Position numbers and translations under genes: made by a program
Shown here: positions 41,493-53,375 of the stretch, one piece after another
Layout: each line of letters starts with the position of its first letter
Position numbering within the stretch: the stretch's first letter is position 1
Assembly (NCBI GenBank): GCA_950295325.1
Contig: OX485806.1
Coordinates: forward strand, 54,245,169 to 54,309,168
DNA length: 64,000 nt
Direction of reading: 5' to 3'
Origin: Polytrichum commune
Lineage: Eukaryota > Streptophyta > Polytrichopsida > Polytrichales > Polytrichaceae
Notes under the pieces: model-generated
Seen by the model: the letters and a program-made list of their open reading frames with translations, nothing else
Database searches by the model: none
Told to the model about the DNA's origin: nothing

Positions 41493-44287
41493 TGTGAGCG
41501 TCAAAATTGCCCCCAAAGGCAATTTGGCTCACAATTGAGGTGTTTTAGCAAAACCCTTAGATGAATAATAGGGAAATTTAGCACAAACCGTTTAAATTAA
41601 GGTAGGTTGGCTAAAGGAGCTTTACCCTTGGGTTAAATTCTTGGGCAAATAGAAATTAGAAACCGAAAGGGTAAAAGGGAAATGCCCTTTACCCGAATCG
41701 GAAGCGTGAAGTAGTGGGCTAGTTAATAGGTAGGTTAAGTTAGGAACAACCAAATCAAGCAAGCAAAAGTCAAGTGGCGGCAAAACAAGGGTAATTCCGA
41801 AAGCGGCCAAGAAAGAAAAGAAAGTGACAACTACGAGCATAAGGAATTTTGCCAACTAAGGCAAGGGGGCCATGTTGCCACCCTTGCCAACCAAAAATGA
41901 ATTCCAAATGGAAATGGAAAAACCTTTCTAAGGGCTTGAGCAAGTGGGGTGCGAGGTGGCACCCCTCACCCCCATTCACCTCCGAGGGCTTGGTTGCCAC
42001 CGTTCAAGGAACGGGACCCCTCGGTGAATGGAAGGGAGAAGGGGTCCAACCCTTCATTTTGAAGGGTGATAAAAACCCCCTCTTCCCCTTTCAATCTCTC
42101 TCTAATTTTTTGCATTTTTTGCACGGCGAAGCCCTCTAGAAAACCATTCCCACTCATTCACGATAGGCATAAGTTAGAATTCTAATAGTTAGAACTCTTG
42201 AGAGAAGGTAGTGTGTTTCTGAACACACCCCTAAGTTGTTGTGCCACTTTCAAGCGAGTGTTGTGCACACAAAAATTAAAATTTAGCCGATTTTGAGTGA
42301 ATGTAGCCCTTTATGTTAGCTTTCCAAAAAGCCTAAGATTGTTAGAATCAGAGTTAGGGAGCAACCGTTATGAGTGTTTGAGTGAAGGTGTCTCAGCTGC
42401 CTCTTAATTTACAAGCGCTGACTTTGCAAGCGCATAACTAAAAGACAAGTCATTCAGTTTCTTTTGTATTTACGTATATTATAGGTCTTGTTGTTAGTTT
42501 TTTAGAATGTATAAGCATGCTAGAATCTAATTTGATTTGTGAAAGTTATGAGTGTTTTAATGAAGGTGTTCTAGCTGCCTCTCAAACTACAAGTACTGAC
42601 TTTGCATGCGCATAATTAAAAGAGAAATAATCCAATTTCTTTGATATTTGAATATGTTATAGTTCTTGTTGTTAGCTTTCTAGAAAGTATAAGTTTGTCA
42701 CAATCAGATTTAAGGAGAAAAAATTATGGATGTTTGAATGAAGGTATCCCAGCTGCCTCCTAAAATATAAGAGCTGACTTTGTAAGCTCATACCTGCAAG
42801 AGGAATCATGCAGTTGTTTTGATATTTGGGGCACTTGTAAATCTGATTTTAAGGTTTCTAGAAAGTCTAAACTTGCTGGAATCTAAGTTAATAAGCAAAA
42901 GTTATGGATGTTTGAATGAAGGTATCCCAGCTGCCTCTAGAATTCTAAGAGCTGACTTTGTAGGCTTATATCTTTAAGAAGGTACATGCAGTTGCTTTGA
43001 TAATTGGATGAGTGATAGTTCTTGTTGTTAGCTTTCCAGATTACTAAGAATTGTTCCAATTGAAGCTTTTGGACAAAAGTTATGGCCGTTTAAGCGAAGG
43101 GGTGTCTGCTGCCTTACAAGAAGAGGTTTGTCCATCCAAAGGTGGCGGGTACGAGTTGGTGTTGTGGGCGGCCGAGCGATGGAGTAGGGGTTCCACACCA
43201 ACCATCGCCAAGCCAAGATGGGAGTCAATCGGTAAGCATTTTAACCTTACACCCTTCAATTTAGGTTTGGAGGGAGCGCGGCAAAGGTATATTTTCACCC
43301 CAACCCAACTATCCATGTAAGGCTAGGGGGGCATCACCCACCTAGCCGCCGAGGGGAAGTCCAACTTCCATGTGTGCGGAGCCTCTCGGTTAAATGTTGT
43401 GGTAGTAGCTTTCAATTCATAGCTCGTTCGTGTGTGGTGAAGCCGGATTTATCACCGGCATGACCACTCTGTATGTTTGTAGGTGGTAAGGTGGGAGTAA
43501 TGACCCACGAAACCACCATCATGTTGTTGGCCCCAAGGGTTGGAGGTGATGGCCCCAACCCTTGAAGATTGTGCAACAGGTTGAACACACAGGTTGCCTT
43601 ATTTCCCAGTCCCATCAAGTTGAATTTTTGTGGTCAAACCGTGTTAAACTAATTAATAACCAACACAATTTGTACGACCCCCGTGGTAAAAAACCAACCG
43701 GAAACTTAACTCGGAGGATTAAGACTACCCCTCCGACGGCAAAGATCGGAGGGTGTAAGTATCAATCAACCTTCAAGAGACCCGCACAGGGCCTTGAAGG
43801 GTTCGGGTTAGGGCGTGCACCAAACAGGTAGGTGGTGATGCCATAATTTATGAACTTAGTAATATAGGCTTTGTTCAATTAACCATAAACTAATAATGAA
43901 GGTTGAGAGGGTGAGACTTAATTAAGGTCCCCCCGTTTAGATAATTTAATATAAAAAAAGTAAAGAATTAGAGGTGGCCCAAGGTAACAGGTAAGGTTAT
44001 TTCATCCAGTAGGGTTAGGTTGCCTTGATCCCAAGGCTGGTGCGTCTGCGCGTAGACTAGGATAGAGTAGACATTAGGTTAGAAAACTTGATAATTATCC
44101 TATGCACTTAATATATAGGCACAACCTATCGGAAGGATACGACGCGATTACCAAATCCCTCCACTAACACCACACACCCATTAAATATCGTAACAACCGG
44201 GTTCGGCTTGGGCACCTGCTAAGGCAGGCTACCCTCACCGAAGGGATTGTGCTGCTCCCTCGGAGGGGGGTGCCCAAAAGCACCACA
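41493..44287 (+). repeat. Solo LTR (2795 bp) with TSD GCCAT in the transposase gene
   Basis: Ends are TGTGAGCGTC..GCACCACA. The exact 5-bp duplication GCCAT lies at 41488-41492 and 44288-44292. Removing the LTR and one TSD restores the transposase frame (..KYKAI then GVTESE..). It contains about five ~180-bp tandem repeats with (C/T)AGCTGCCTC (about 42398-43110). It is homologous, in opposite orientation, to 49794-52762. No internal coding region. Confidence 0.93.
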
Positions 44288-46159
44288 GCCATAGGCGTCA
44301 CCGAGTCGGAGATGGCCACCACAATTGTGTTGCTAACACCAGGCGTATCCCTCACGTCCACCACGCAGGCTCCTCTTCTGGCGACGGTCAAGAAGGAGTC
44401 CGACATCCAAGAGGTTACCTATCTCAGCGATGACTCTGATGATGATGTGCCACCTGCCTCTGACTTTGCCTCACTTACCCCACCTCCATCGCAGGATCAA
44501 CCCTTCATCAATCCTCCCAGGATTCCACACTCGCCTACTGTAAGTCAACCATCTACTTCCAGACCCCCAATTCACCCAGGTGTGTCTATAGATCGTCCCA
44601 ATGTTGTCCACCACTTGAAGTTGCTTGCAACCCGACCAGGGTCCAAGAACATCCTCAAGAGTATTGATTATGAATCTGTTAGGCATGAGAAGGTTGAGTT
44701 CCTCCCTTCTGTTTTTGACGGCGACGTCATCTTTGAGTTCCCTCCTCTCGGAGCTGATGCTCCCCATTCCCATGCTAGACTCATGTTCGGAATGGACAAA
44801 CGTTTCGACGGTCATGCTTGGTGTAGGACAAAGGCGTCTAACATTACCAATGATCTCGGCTTGACCTTCCGGTTTTCATGTTGTGTTGGCCATCTACGTT
44901 GTAATAACGAGGGTTGTGATTACCTCAACCGCCCCAATCGGGCCACTTCCATCAACGAGACCGAATGGGAAGGTTGTACCGCCTCACCCTTCTCCGCAGG
45001 AGCTGATCCCCCAGCTGGGTCATATCTCGTTTGTAAGGTCTGTAAAACACCACCCTACTATCTTGATACTTGCCAAACTAAGATGTACTATGTTCTTGGC
45101 AAAGGTGACATGACCCGTGCATGAATCCATATGGGTCATCACCATCACCCCGTTTCGCAAGGTGTCTGTAGAGAGTCTAAGGTCGAAATTCATGATCTCA
45201 TTGGTAGAGAGGTTGAGAGGACTCCCACCGCCACCAACTCTGCCATTGCATTGGCTACAAGTAAAGAGTTCCTGGCCAAGTATCTTCTACGCACGGGATC
45301 TGATCCCAATAAAATTATGGACCTGGAGTCCATGAAGTTTGTCATGGATAGGTACCAACACCTCAGCACCCCGAGTATTCGAAACACAGTCACTTCCTTC
45401 AAGCGCATTGGGCGAGGGGGGATCATTGACAGCATCACCGGACTGAGAGGTCATAGCAGTTGGCCCTATGTGCAAGAAAACAAATTCCCAGGCCAAGGAA
45501 AGCTGTTGGAGAAAGTCTATGTGTTCAAGATGTCCGAGGTGGGCCTTGGCTCTGGAGTGGACCTTGTCAGGAGAATGCAACCACACGGTGATCTGCAGGA
45601 TGCTTGGGTCATGTTTGACCATGTCAAGCGTGTCAAAGGGTGGACAACCATGGCTTGCCATGTCTATGACTCGGCCTACTGCCGGGTTATGACTATTGCA
45701 GTATGTGATATGCAGTCTAAGGATGTCACGGCGCAGAGCCTTCTTTGGCATGGGCTCAATGAAGTTATGCACAGACATGAAATTGCTAAAGTTAACTTCA
45801 AAGGGTTCATGGTGGACAGTGCACAAGCCAATTGGAATGCAGTTAGGATTATCTATGGCAGTGGTGATCCCAAGGTTCCTATGGAGTCTCGCGAGAGGAC
45901 ATGTCTATTGCATTGGACGGTGTCTATGAAACGCCACACCACCACCCACATCAAGCCCGACCTCCAACAGCAACACAAGTTGTTATGCAAGCAATACAAG
46001 GATGCCAAGACTCCCGAGCAGTCCGAGTCCCGTTATCTTGCCATCCGGGCATGGTGGCTTTCCTTTGAAGCTGCATCCGAGGAAGGAATCAAGGACCTTG
46101 ATACATGGCTTGCATTCTGGCACTTTCGTTACCGTCAATGGGGTGGTTTCATGCAACTA

Positions 46160-46309
46160 GTGAGTACCCACCCACTTTCTATTTCTCTTTTTGGTGTCAA
46201 CTTTTTTTTTGGTTTTTTTTTTTTTTTTTTTTTTTTTTGGGTGTCAGTTTAGGCTTTTGGCCTGTTTTTGTGCAAAGCGTACTCACTACATTTTATTTAC
46301 TTCTCTTAG
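46160..46309 (+). other. Intron of the transposase gene with a long T tract
   Basis: GTGAGT donor and TTCTCTTAG acceptor. The phase-0 join reads MQL then NFTDSELAEM, and both sides match the MULE family. It holds an about 28-nt run of T at about 46212-46239, a likely site of sequencing or assembly length error. Confidence 0.75.
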
Positions 46310-47717
46310 AATTTCACAGATTCTGAGTTGGCAGAGATGCCATCTTGCAACCTCTCCGAGACAATCCATATCAAATGGCTTCAGCAGTCTGGAAACCGTG
46401 GCTCTGATCTGTATGTTGCGACCGTGGATGATTTTGTGAGGGCGTTCATGCAATGTACGAACTACTACGCCTACTTGAAGGGTGATCGCTCTGGTATGGC
46501 CCAGGAAAAGAAGAACTCCGCCTTCGTGCTGCACAACGATCCGGTGACGCCAAAAGAATTGTTGCAGCACTCAAGCACATGCTTGGAGCAGAGCACTGGT
46601 GCACCCGCAAACCCCAACTCGAAGGAGAGGAGGTCTTTGGCACCACCAAGCGCAAACTTGATATGCCCCCTGGTTCTGATCAAGATTCACATAGACCCGA
46701 CAAGGTCAGCTTCTCTCATCCACGAGTGAGCACTAGGTCAACCAAGGCACGCACTGATTCCGCCACACCATCAGACCTGCCCCTAACACAATCCCCCGAG
46801 AAATCGATTCCACAATGGGTCACCCACGTCAATAACATTCAGGAGACCCACTGCGATGTCTCCAAGTGGCACATTTCTAGACTGCCCAAGACTTCCGCCA
46901 AGGCCTGCTTTGCCATGCAAGCTCGCATAAAGACCAAGTGCACCCAGAAGATCGTTCGGCATGGTAAAAGTACTCCAGCTCCTACGTACACCGGCTACAT
47001 GCGCGACTACAAGAAGAACAAGGAATTCTTGACACAATTCTTCTTCTGCAACGACGACATTGAGAGATGTGTCAAAGGCACTAGGAGGAAGTGGGTGCAG
47101 CACAATCCGGATGTCCCGGACGTCTGGCCTGTCCTCACTAGGACTAACCTCACTCTCCAGGAGGTTCTGGCCCTTGAAGAAGAGGGATTCCAACTTCAGC
47201 AGAGTCAAGATGTGTCACCCATAAGACTTTTTGGCAACTCTCCAATGTTGCCTCATCCATGGCCGAACTCCCTACCCCGGCCCAAGCCGATCAATACCCT
47301 ACACTGAGGTTTGGAAAGAAGATCCGACGCAGTAACAACGGTCCATGCGTCCAACAACGCAACAAGTGGGAGTCAGCCCTCAACGTCGACGGACAAATCA
47401 CCTCCGTCACAATGATACCTCACCCAGGGATCGGGTGCATCATTCTCTTCCAGTCCCAAAAGAAGGCTTAGGTTGAAGACTACCGTATCTCTATTAGCAC
47501 CTTCCCGTCCTGCACATGCCCGGATTTCGTGGAGATGTCAGCAAGAGCACTTGGGAAGCGGCGCACTTGGGTGAACTGCAAGCACTTGTACTTCATCTTC
47601 CGTGTGACCTGCAACTTGGATCAATACCAAAATACTTTCATCCATGCTCCGAGCCTTAGTTTCAATGAAGTGAAGCACCTCCTCGAAAGTGGCATCATGA
47701 AGCATGTGGGACCTTAG

Positions 47718-48267
47718 CGTGGATACCCATAGGAGCTAGGCGCCCCCCCTTATTTATAAGTTCTCGCTAAGTCTTTCCTATTGCGTTGACTATACTATAG
47801 TATGAGTGCACGTTTTTCGAAAATATCGCTGATATATCAGACCTATTATTATCTACATGATGTGAATTGTATTCATTTTTAGATATCTATAAAGGTTTCT
47901 AAATATTTATGGGTCTCTCCTTCCAATGGTAGTTTTAGATGTTATTGAATGGTACGAGTTTTGCTACTTCGCTTGAATGCTTGAATTTTTTGACTTAGAA
48001 TTTTCTTTTACGTTGTGACCATAGCCTATGATTAAACGGCTCTCACCATAATATGGACAGTCAAAAGTTCCCTGGTTTAATTAGATCATGTGAACTAGTC
48101 TCTCTGAAAGATACCGTAAAACCAAGTCTCTGTCCTTAAAGCCCTCAAAATTTGCACGTAAATAGATCCATCATTTTTACTAAAAAAAGAGGTCCCACGA
48201 TTTTTTCTATTTATATTTTCTAAATTTGGAAATTTTATTACTATAATTGGAAAGCGTTGACTTTTTT
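47718..48267. other. Right subterminal region of the giant element
   Basis: About 550 bp of AT-rich DNA between the transposase stop and the right TIR. No gene or clear repeat seen. Confidence 0.5.
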
Positions 48268-48319
48268 TCTGCTCACCGCTCACCGCTCGCGTCCCACCGC
48301 TCACACAGTAGCGTCGTTG
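48268..48319 (-). repeat. Right terminal inverted repeat of the giant element
   Basis: On the plus strand TCTGCTCACCGCTCACCGCT, then CGCGTCCCACCGCTCACACA and GTAGCGTCGTTG. Its reverse complement aligns with the left end at GCTAC, TGTGAGCGGTG and GTGAGCGGTGAGCAGA. It is followed directly by the 10-bp TSD at 48320-48329. Confidence 0.85.
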
Positions 48320-48329
48320 GGCTTTGCAT

Positions 48330-49472
48330 TTGCTTGATCATCGCCTCTTGAAATCCCAATTGACTAGCACCTAACTTTTTCTCCACTTCCTCAAGGTGAG
48401 GATCCGCTCTAGGGGCCGGTAATGCTAGAAGTGGCGCCAGTTCTCTAACCGCTAAAGGACGTAGACCCGTCTCGGCCATAGCATAAGGAACTTGACTTTC
48501 ATACTTGACCGGTTCTCCCGTGACCACCCTAGGTCAAATGGGAATGAATTGAGGTATCAATTTATCTTCCATTCTCCACAATCTCTCGTGATCTTTATCC
48601 AAACTCTCTATCTCTCTAGCTGCCCGCTTGGAATCCGCTAATGTGTGAGGATTTCTCTCAAGAACACCCCTAATTATTCCCGACTTAAGGAACCTTTGAA
48701 TAAAAAATTGTTTTAGTGTGTCATCGTTAAGCATGGTGCCCATAAATCGTGTACACACTAAATCAAATCTCCTAATGTAAGCCGAAATCTCCTCTTCCTT
48801 ATCTTGCTTCAATGAAGTTAATGCCCTCAAAGCCGTGCTTTGACCAACCTCCGGACGGAACTCATTCAAGAACTTCCTTTATAATTGGTCCCATCCTCTA
48901 AAATGTCCCTCGGCATGATCCCTATACCACTCATAAGCCTCACCCTCTAAAGTGGTGGGGAACCATACTAGCCAATACCCCGGATTAGTCACGAGTGAAC
49001 TAGCTAACCTCTCCATGTACCTCTCCATATGCCTAGAAGGATCCTCATCCTTAGTTCCATAAAACTTAGGGAGGTGGGAAGGCATGTCCACAGCTTGTAA
49101 GTTTTGTGGAACCACGGTTGGTAAGCCTCTCGGCCTAACCAATGGATCAATAGGTGACATAGGAGGTATGGATGGTGGATCCATCCTTCGATCCGGATCC
49201 ATGGTAACCGGTGTGCTTCCTTGTAATCCCCTATCAACGTTTATCGGAATTTCTTTCTTAAGTATACAATTTTCCGATGAAGTCTCACCACTCAACTTGG
49301 AAGGAAATGCCTCTTTCTCAAGTTGAGCCTCCGATTCTAATGTATCTAACAATGATCTAATACTAGGCTCGACATTCAAACAACTTTCTATTCTAACATC
49401 AACTTCTTCTAACCCTTCGTTAATCCTAGATGATCTCCTCTTACGCGTCGATTTTTCTAATCCTAGTGTCAA
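48330..49472 (-). pseudogene. Gypsy Gag N-terminal part (two in-frame stops)
   Basis: One reading frame runs from the ATG at 49472 to the nested element at 48329, interrupted by stops at 48879-48881 and 48534-48536. The N-terminus is charged (STRKRRSSRINEGLEEVDVR). The capsid-like core shows LPKFYGTKDEDPSRHMERYM, WFPTTLEGEAYEWY and, after the first stop, ALTSLKQDKEEEISAYIRRF and FFIQRFLKSGI, the standard Ty3 Gag (retrotrans_gag) pattern. The frame continues at 34778 with the zinc knuckles. Gag assembles the particle in which reverse transcription occurs. Confidence 0.9.
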
Positions 49473-49793
49473 GCTTGGTTTTTGGGATCGAGTTTTACCT
49501 TGTATTCCATAAAAAATCGATCAACCCTTACTTGACCAAACACACTCCTCACCGACTTTCCATTTTAATGTTATCACTTTTCTTGGTGTGACTTAAAAAT
49601 TATGGAGGTGAGGAAAGAGAACCTGCAAGCCCACTTAAGTGAAAATTCCCAAACAGAGGATAGGCATGTTCATGTCAATTCTTAGTCAAGCCGGAGAATC
49701 ACCTCCGTGCCATTCCTCAAATTGACACTCACCACAATACCGAGAGTGAGGGGTTGACCTTCGTCATGCACCATATTAAAGACCGAGGTATCA

Positions 49794-52762
49794 TGTAGTA
49801 CTTTTGGACCATTCCCTTTCGAGGGATCCTAAAAGTATCACACAAACCCTTCGGTGAAGGTGGCCTGCATTTGCAGGCGCCCAAGCCGAACCCGGATGAT
49901 AGGTGTATAACGTGAGTAGTTAGATTTTTAAGGGAGATTAAATATGCGTCGTAGTACCTCTGGAGGTTGGGCCTTAGTTTTTTACTAGTGTGGCTTTAAA
50001 CTCCACTAACCAATTTCATATCTAGTTCTAACCTTAACTTACAACCTATTCTACGCGCAGACGCACCAACCTTGAAACCAAGGCAATCCTAATTTGTGAA
50101 TTGGGATGGTTCTGATACACCCAACCAGATGTGACTCATACCACCCTAACTCAACGAACGGAATAACGACAATTTGATGGACCATTCAATTCTTCTTATT
50201 TCTTTATTTAGTTTTATTTAGTTTTCTAAACGGGAGAACTTGGCCTAAGTCCCACCCTTCATACAAATTCCTTCTTAATTACTTACTTTCGTTTGCACGT
50301 CCTAACTCACTACATTAACATATTAGGCATCACCCCTTACCTGGTTAGTGCACCCCTTACATCGGAACCTTCTAAGGCCTCGTGCAGGTCCTTTGAAGGT
50401 CGAGTAACATCTCAAACCCTTCGGACATCAATGGTTCGAAGGGTGGTGTCACTCTACCGAATTAAGTTTCCGATTCGGATCTCTTGCCAACAAGGGTTTA
50501 CGATTTATTTTGTATGTTTTGATTGTTAAATGTGTTTACACTGGATAGACCACGAAATGCAACTCAATGGGACCAGGGTGACGGACAAGCTGTAGGTTCA
50601 ACCTGTTGCGCAATCTTCATAAATTGGGGCCATTACTCCCAATCTATGGGGCCAACAACATAATAGTGGATTCGCGGGTCATTAACCCCACCTTTCCACC
50701 AACAACATTTAGAGTGGTCGTGTCGGTGATTAATCCGACTTACCACACACGAAACTTGCTAATAAATGAAGCTACTACCACAAAACATACCAAGGGCCCC
50801 GAAAACAATGGAGTTGGGTATTCCCTTGGCGGTCAAGTGGTCAAGCCACTTGACCTTACGAGATAGGTGAGTGGGTTCATAGATGAGTACCTTAGCCGCG
50901 CTCCCTCCAACCCTAAATGGAAGGCTAGCGTTAGTAAATTTACCTCAATTTTCCTCGGTTGATTTGGGCTTGATGGAGGCCGAGCCGCTACCTCCTTCCT
51001 TGCTCCACTTCCCGAGCGTCGACCTTGCCTCCTTCTTTGTAACTAGTTTGGTAGTAAGCGTACCTTAGTTAACAATTAAAAAGTAAAGTGTTTATTCTGC
51101 ACTGTAATTTAATCCTAAGCATAATATTTATACTTAGTACACCTAATTATCTTTCCAATGATCTAAAAATCACTTTAATCGGATAAGAAATGCAAAAGTT
51201 ATGAGGGTTGGAAGTGTGAGGTCGATTCAACCGACCCTTCCAACCTACCTATCTAACTTCTAACTTCAAAAATTCATAGCACATTCCTTACCACTTGGGT
51301 CTAGGCTTTCCTCATACCATTGGAAAGCTATGAATATGTTCTAACTAGGAAAATTATGACATTAGCAGGTTAAGCTAATAGAAATTCAGCAGACTCCTTG
51401 TAACACAGCAGTCAATCAAGAAGGCTTAAACTATGTATCTCCCCTTCAACAATTCATATCTAATTCAAATCTTATTCAAATCAAACGTTCTATATGACCC
51501 TGGAGAGATATTAAAAATATGTATTTGATAAAAATATGTGATTGGAAAGGTAAGCCGAAGTGAACCCAGCAGATCCTCTGTAATGCAGCAGTCAACCAAA
51601 AGTTCTCAAACTATGTGTCCCATCTTGCACAATTCATATCTAATTCAAATCATGTTCAAATCAAATGTTCTAAGCCATTTTGGAAAGCTTCACAAAAGTT
51701 CTACTTGGGAAAAATATAACTTCTTGGAATTAAAATTCCTATTAGGCTTGCAGGTCTGATCCAGCAGCCACTACCCACAAGACCACCCAGTTTTTTCTAC
51801 TCCATCTTTGAAAATCCATAACTAATTGTCATCTTAACCAAATCACAAATGGGAAACGGCTATGAATAGCTATAGGAAATCTCTCTAAGAGAAAAATAAT
51901 AAGTATCTTTTTCTAGCTTCTAAACTAAGCCTTCAGGGCATTGGCAGATGAGGTCTACAATGCCTCCACTCAAAATTCTACCATCCAACCTACCTCTACA
52001 AAAGAAGAAATCATTTTGTTGGTGTGTTAATAAACACACATTCTAACTAGGAGAGAGAGTAGAGGAGGTTCTCAAGCCTCTCTTTTAGGCCATTGGGAAT
52101 GCATGCTAAAGGATTTTTTCCTAACTACATTGAAGTAGGGCTTCGCCCAAGCATTAGAAGAAGAGAGAGAGCTACAAGGTGGAAGGAGGGGTTTTTAAAT
52201 CCTCTCACAAAAGGGTTGGACCCCTCCTCCATCGGATCCATTTTTCAAACCCTTTCCCGAAATTTTGGCTCGGGGGTTTTCCCGGTTGAGGTTGCGACCC
52301 TCTCGCCGAGGTGGCTCCGATGAGAAACCTATAAATTTTTTCTAATTTTTCGCCATCGAGTTCGCAAGAGGGCAAGTGGGCAAGTAGCCCCCTTGCTCTC
52401 TATCTTTTTTGTCTTCAAAAGTCTTCAAGCCGATTTTGTCTTCTTACGCAAAACACCTCCAATAGTCTTGTATGCCTCACACTAACTAATAAACTAACAC
52501 TTGCTTAGCTAGCATCTACTAACATTTGCTTAATAGCTAGCATCTACTAATATTTGCTTAGCTAGTTGTTTTTACTAGCTAGCAAATTTTTTCTACTTTG
52601 CTATCTTCTAGCACTACTTAGTTTCATTTTGACCTTCTTTCTTCTAGGCTAAATGCTAACTGAACTAATTTTCCCTAAATTTCCTATCAATTCTAACTTT
52701 TAATGCTAACATTCTAACTAAAAGTGATCCCGCGGAGTGGTGGACCACTCAAAGGGTTCACA
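49794..52762 (-). repeat. Solo LTR (2969 bp, minus) with TSD TATCA in the gypsy leader
   Basis: Plus-strand ends are TGTAGTACTTTTGG..GGGTTCACA. The exact 5-bp duplication TATCA lies at 49789-49793 and 52763-52767. In reverse complement it shares ordered blocks with the LTR at 41493-44287 (AGGGGTCCAACCC, GGTGCGTCTGCGCG, TCCGGGTTCGGCTTGGGC). About 180-bp internal repeats with CAGCAG(A/T)..CAGCAGTCAA occur around 51390-51760. Not part of the host gypsy element. Confidence 0.88.
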
Positions 52763-53353
52763 TATCACCCTCTTGTCTTCAACACAATGCTATGACTGGG
52801 GAATTACCCTCTACAATGGATAATGATAAAGACGAATACTAAAATCATTAATTAATTAACAATTTCACTTTGAAGAAGTCGTCGTACCTTAAGCAATCGC
52901 TTCCCCCTGTAAGTTAGCACTCCCCTCGACCGTGACTCAATGTGACATCCCAATCACAATTTCTAACTAATAATTCTAATCTATAGTATCAACTTTCAAG
53001 TCCCAAGACTTGGAGACTCAACCCGGGGTGAATGTGAAAGTCTAATTTTTCTAAAATTAATTATCCCTCTAAAGTCTTAGTGAACTAATCGATCGTAAGT
53101 TCCTTTTATGTCCTTAGCAAATCCCAAAAAAAAATGCGGAAATACATTTGCTGCGCTCCTTCCTCAAAATGAAATTGCATAAATCACAATGCAATCCATC
53201 CCAAGGAAATAATCGAAATGCAACTAATCTAAATAATTCAAAAAACAAAAGCTTAAGAGTAAACACTTACCACATCTCAAGTGTTCCTCTCTCAAGTTTG
53301 TGCCTCCAAGTCTTCTTAATTGCCTCCAAGTCTTGTGTCTACTTCCCGCTTCA
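52763..53353 (-). other. 5' leader of the gypsy composite
   Basis: Non-coding sequence between the primer site and gag (the other part is 49473-49793). It is AT-rich with no motif recognised. Confidence 0.6.
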
Positions 53354-53371
53354 CTCCCGGCGGATGCACCA
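53354..53371 (-). promoter_or_regulatory. Primer-binding site of the gypsy composite
   Basis: On the minus strand TGGTGCATCCGCCGGGAG begins four bases after the 5' LTR end. Its complement ends in CCA, as the 3' end of a tRNA should (CTCCCGGCGGATGCACCA). The tRNA type was not identified. The position agrees with the minus-strand gag-pol. Confidence 0.65.
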
Positions 53372-53375
53372 TTTA

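Larger units (their letters stand above)
41251..47717 (+). pseudogene. MULE transposase with SWIM zinc finger, split by a solo LTR
   Basis: The start at 41251 (MATIRALHHSIPLMIPLGDD) matches the starts of copies A and B. The frame is cut at 41492 by an LTR and resumes after the TSD at 44293. Domains: N-terminal beta-rich region; acidic LSDDSDDDVPP; a Cys-rich finger CCVGHLRCNNEGCDYL..CKVCK..C; CIHMGHHHHPV-like block with a stop (TGA 45122-45124) at the Cys; DDE core with VMFDHVKRVKGW, FKGFMVDSAQANWNAV and CLLHW; intron 46160-46309; C-terminal SWIM finger CTCPDF..WVNCKHLYF. Defects: that stop, a frameshift near 46530, another near 47240, and a TAG at about 47469. The family cuts and pastes its element. 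This copy is dead. Confidence 0.85.
34779..48319. mobile_element. Giant MULE-like element (13,541 bp) carrying a methyltransferase gene and a SWIM transposase gene
   Basis: The ends are imperfect inverted repeats starting CAxxxAxGCTAC then TGTGAGCGGTG, with tandem GTGAGCG heptamers. The 10-bp TSD is in the range known for MULE transposons (8-11 bp). It contains, left to right, a minus-strand multi-exon DNA methyltransferase-like gene (35962-39599), a small plus-strand ORF (40031-40476) and a plus-strand MULE transposase (41251-47717) split by a solo LTR. Without the LTR the element is about 10.7 kb. Both main genes are divergent from the centre. Confidence 0.85.

Noticed and set aside
46201-46240. 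Poly-T tract as a reverse-strand poly(A) tail of a retroposed gene
   Set aside because: It lies inside a GT-AG intron of the transposase and no retroposed sequence adjoins it.
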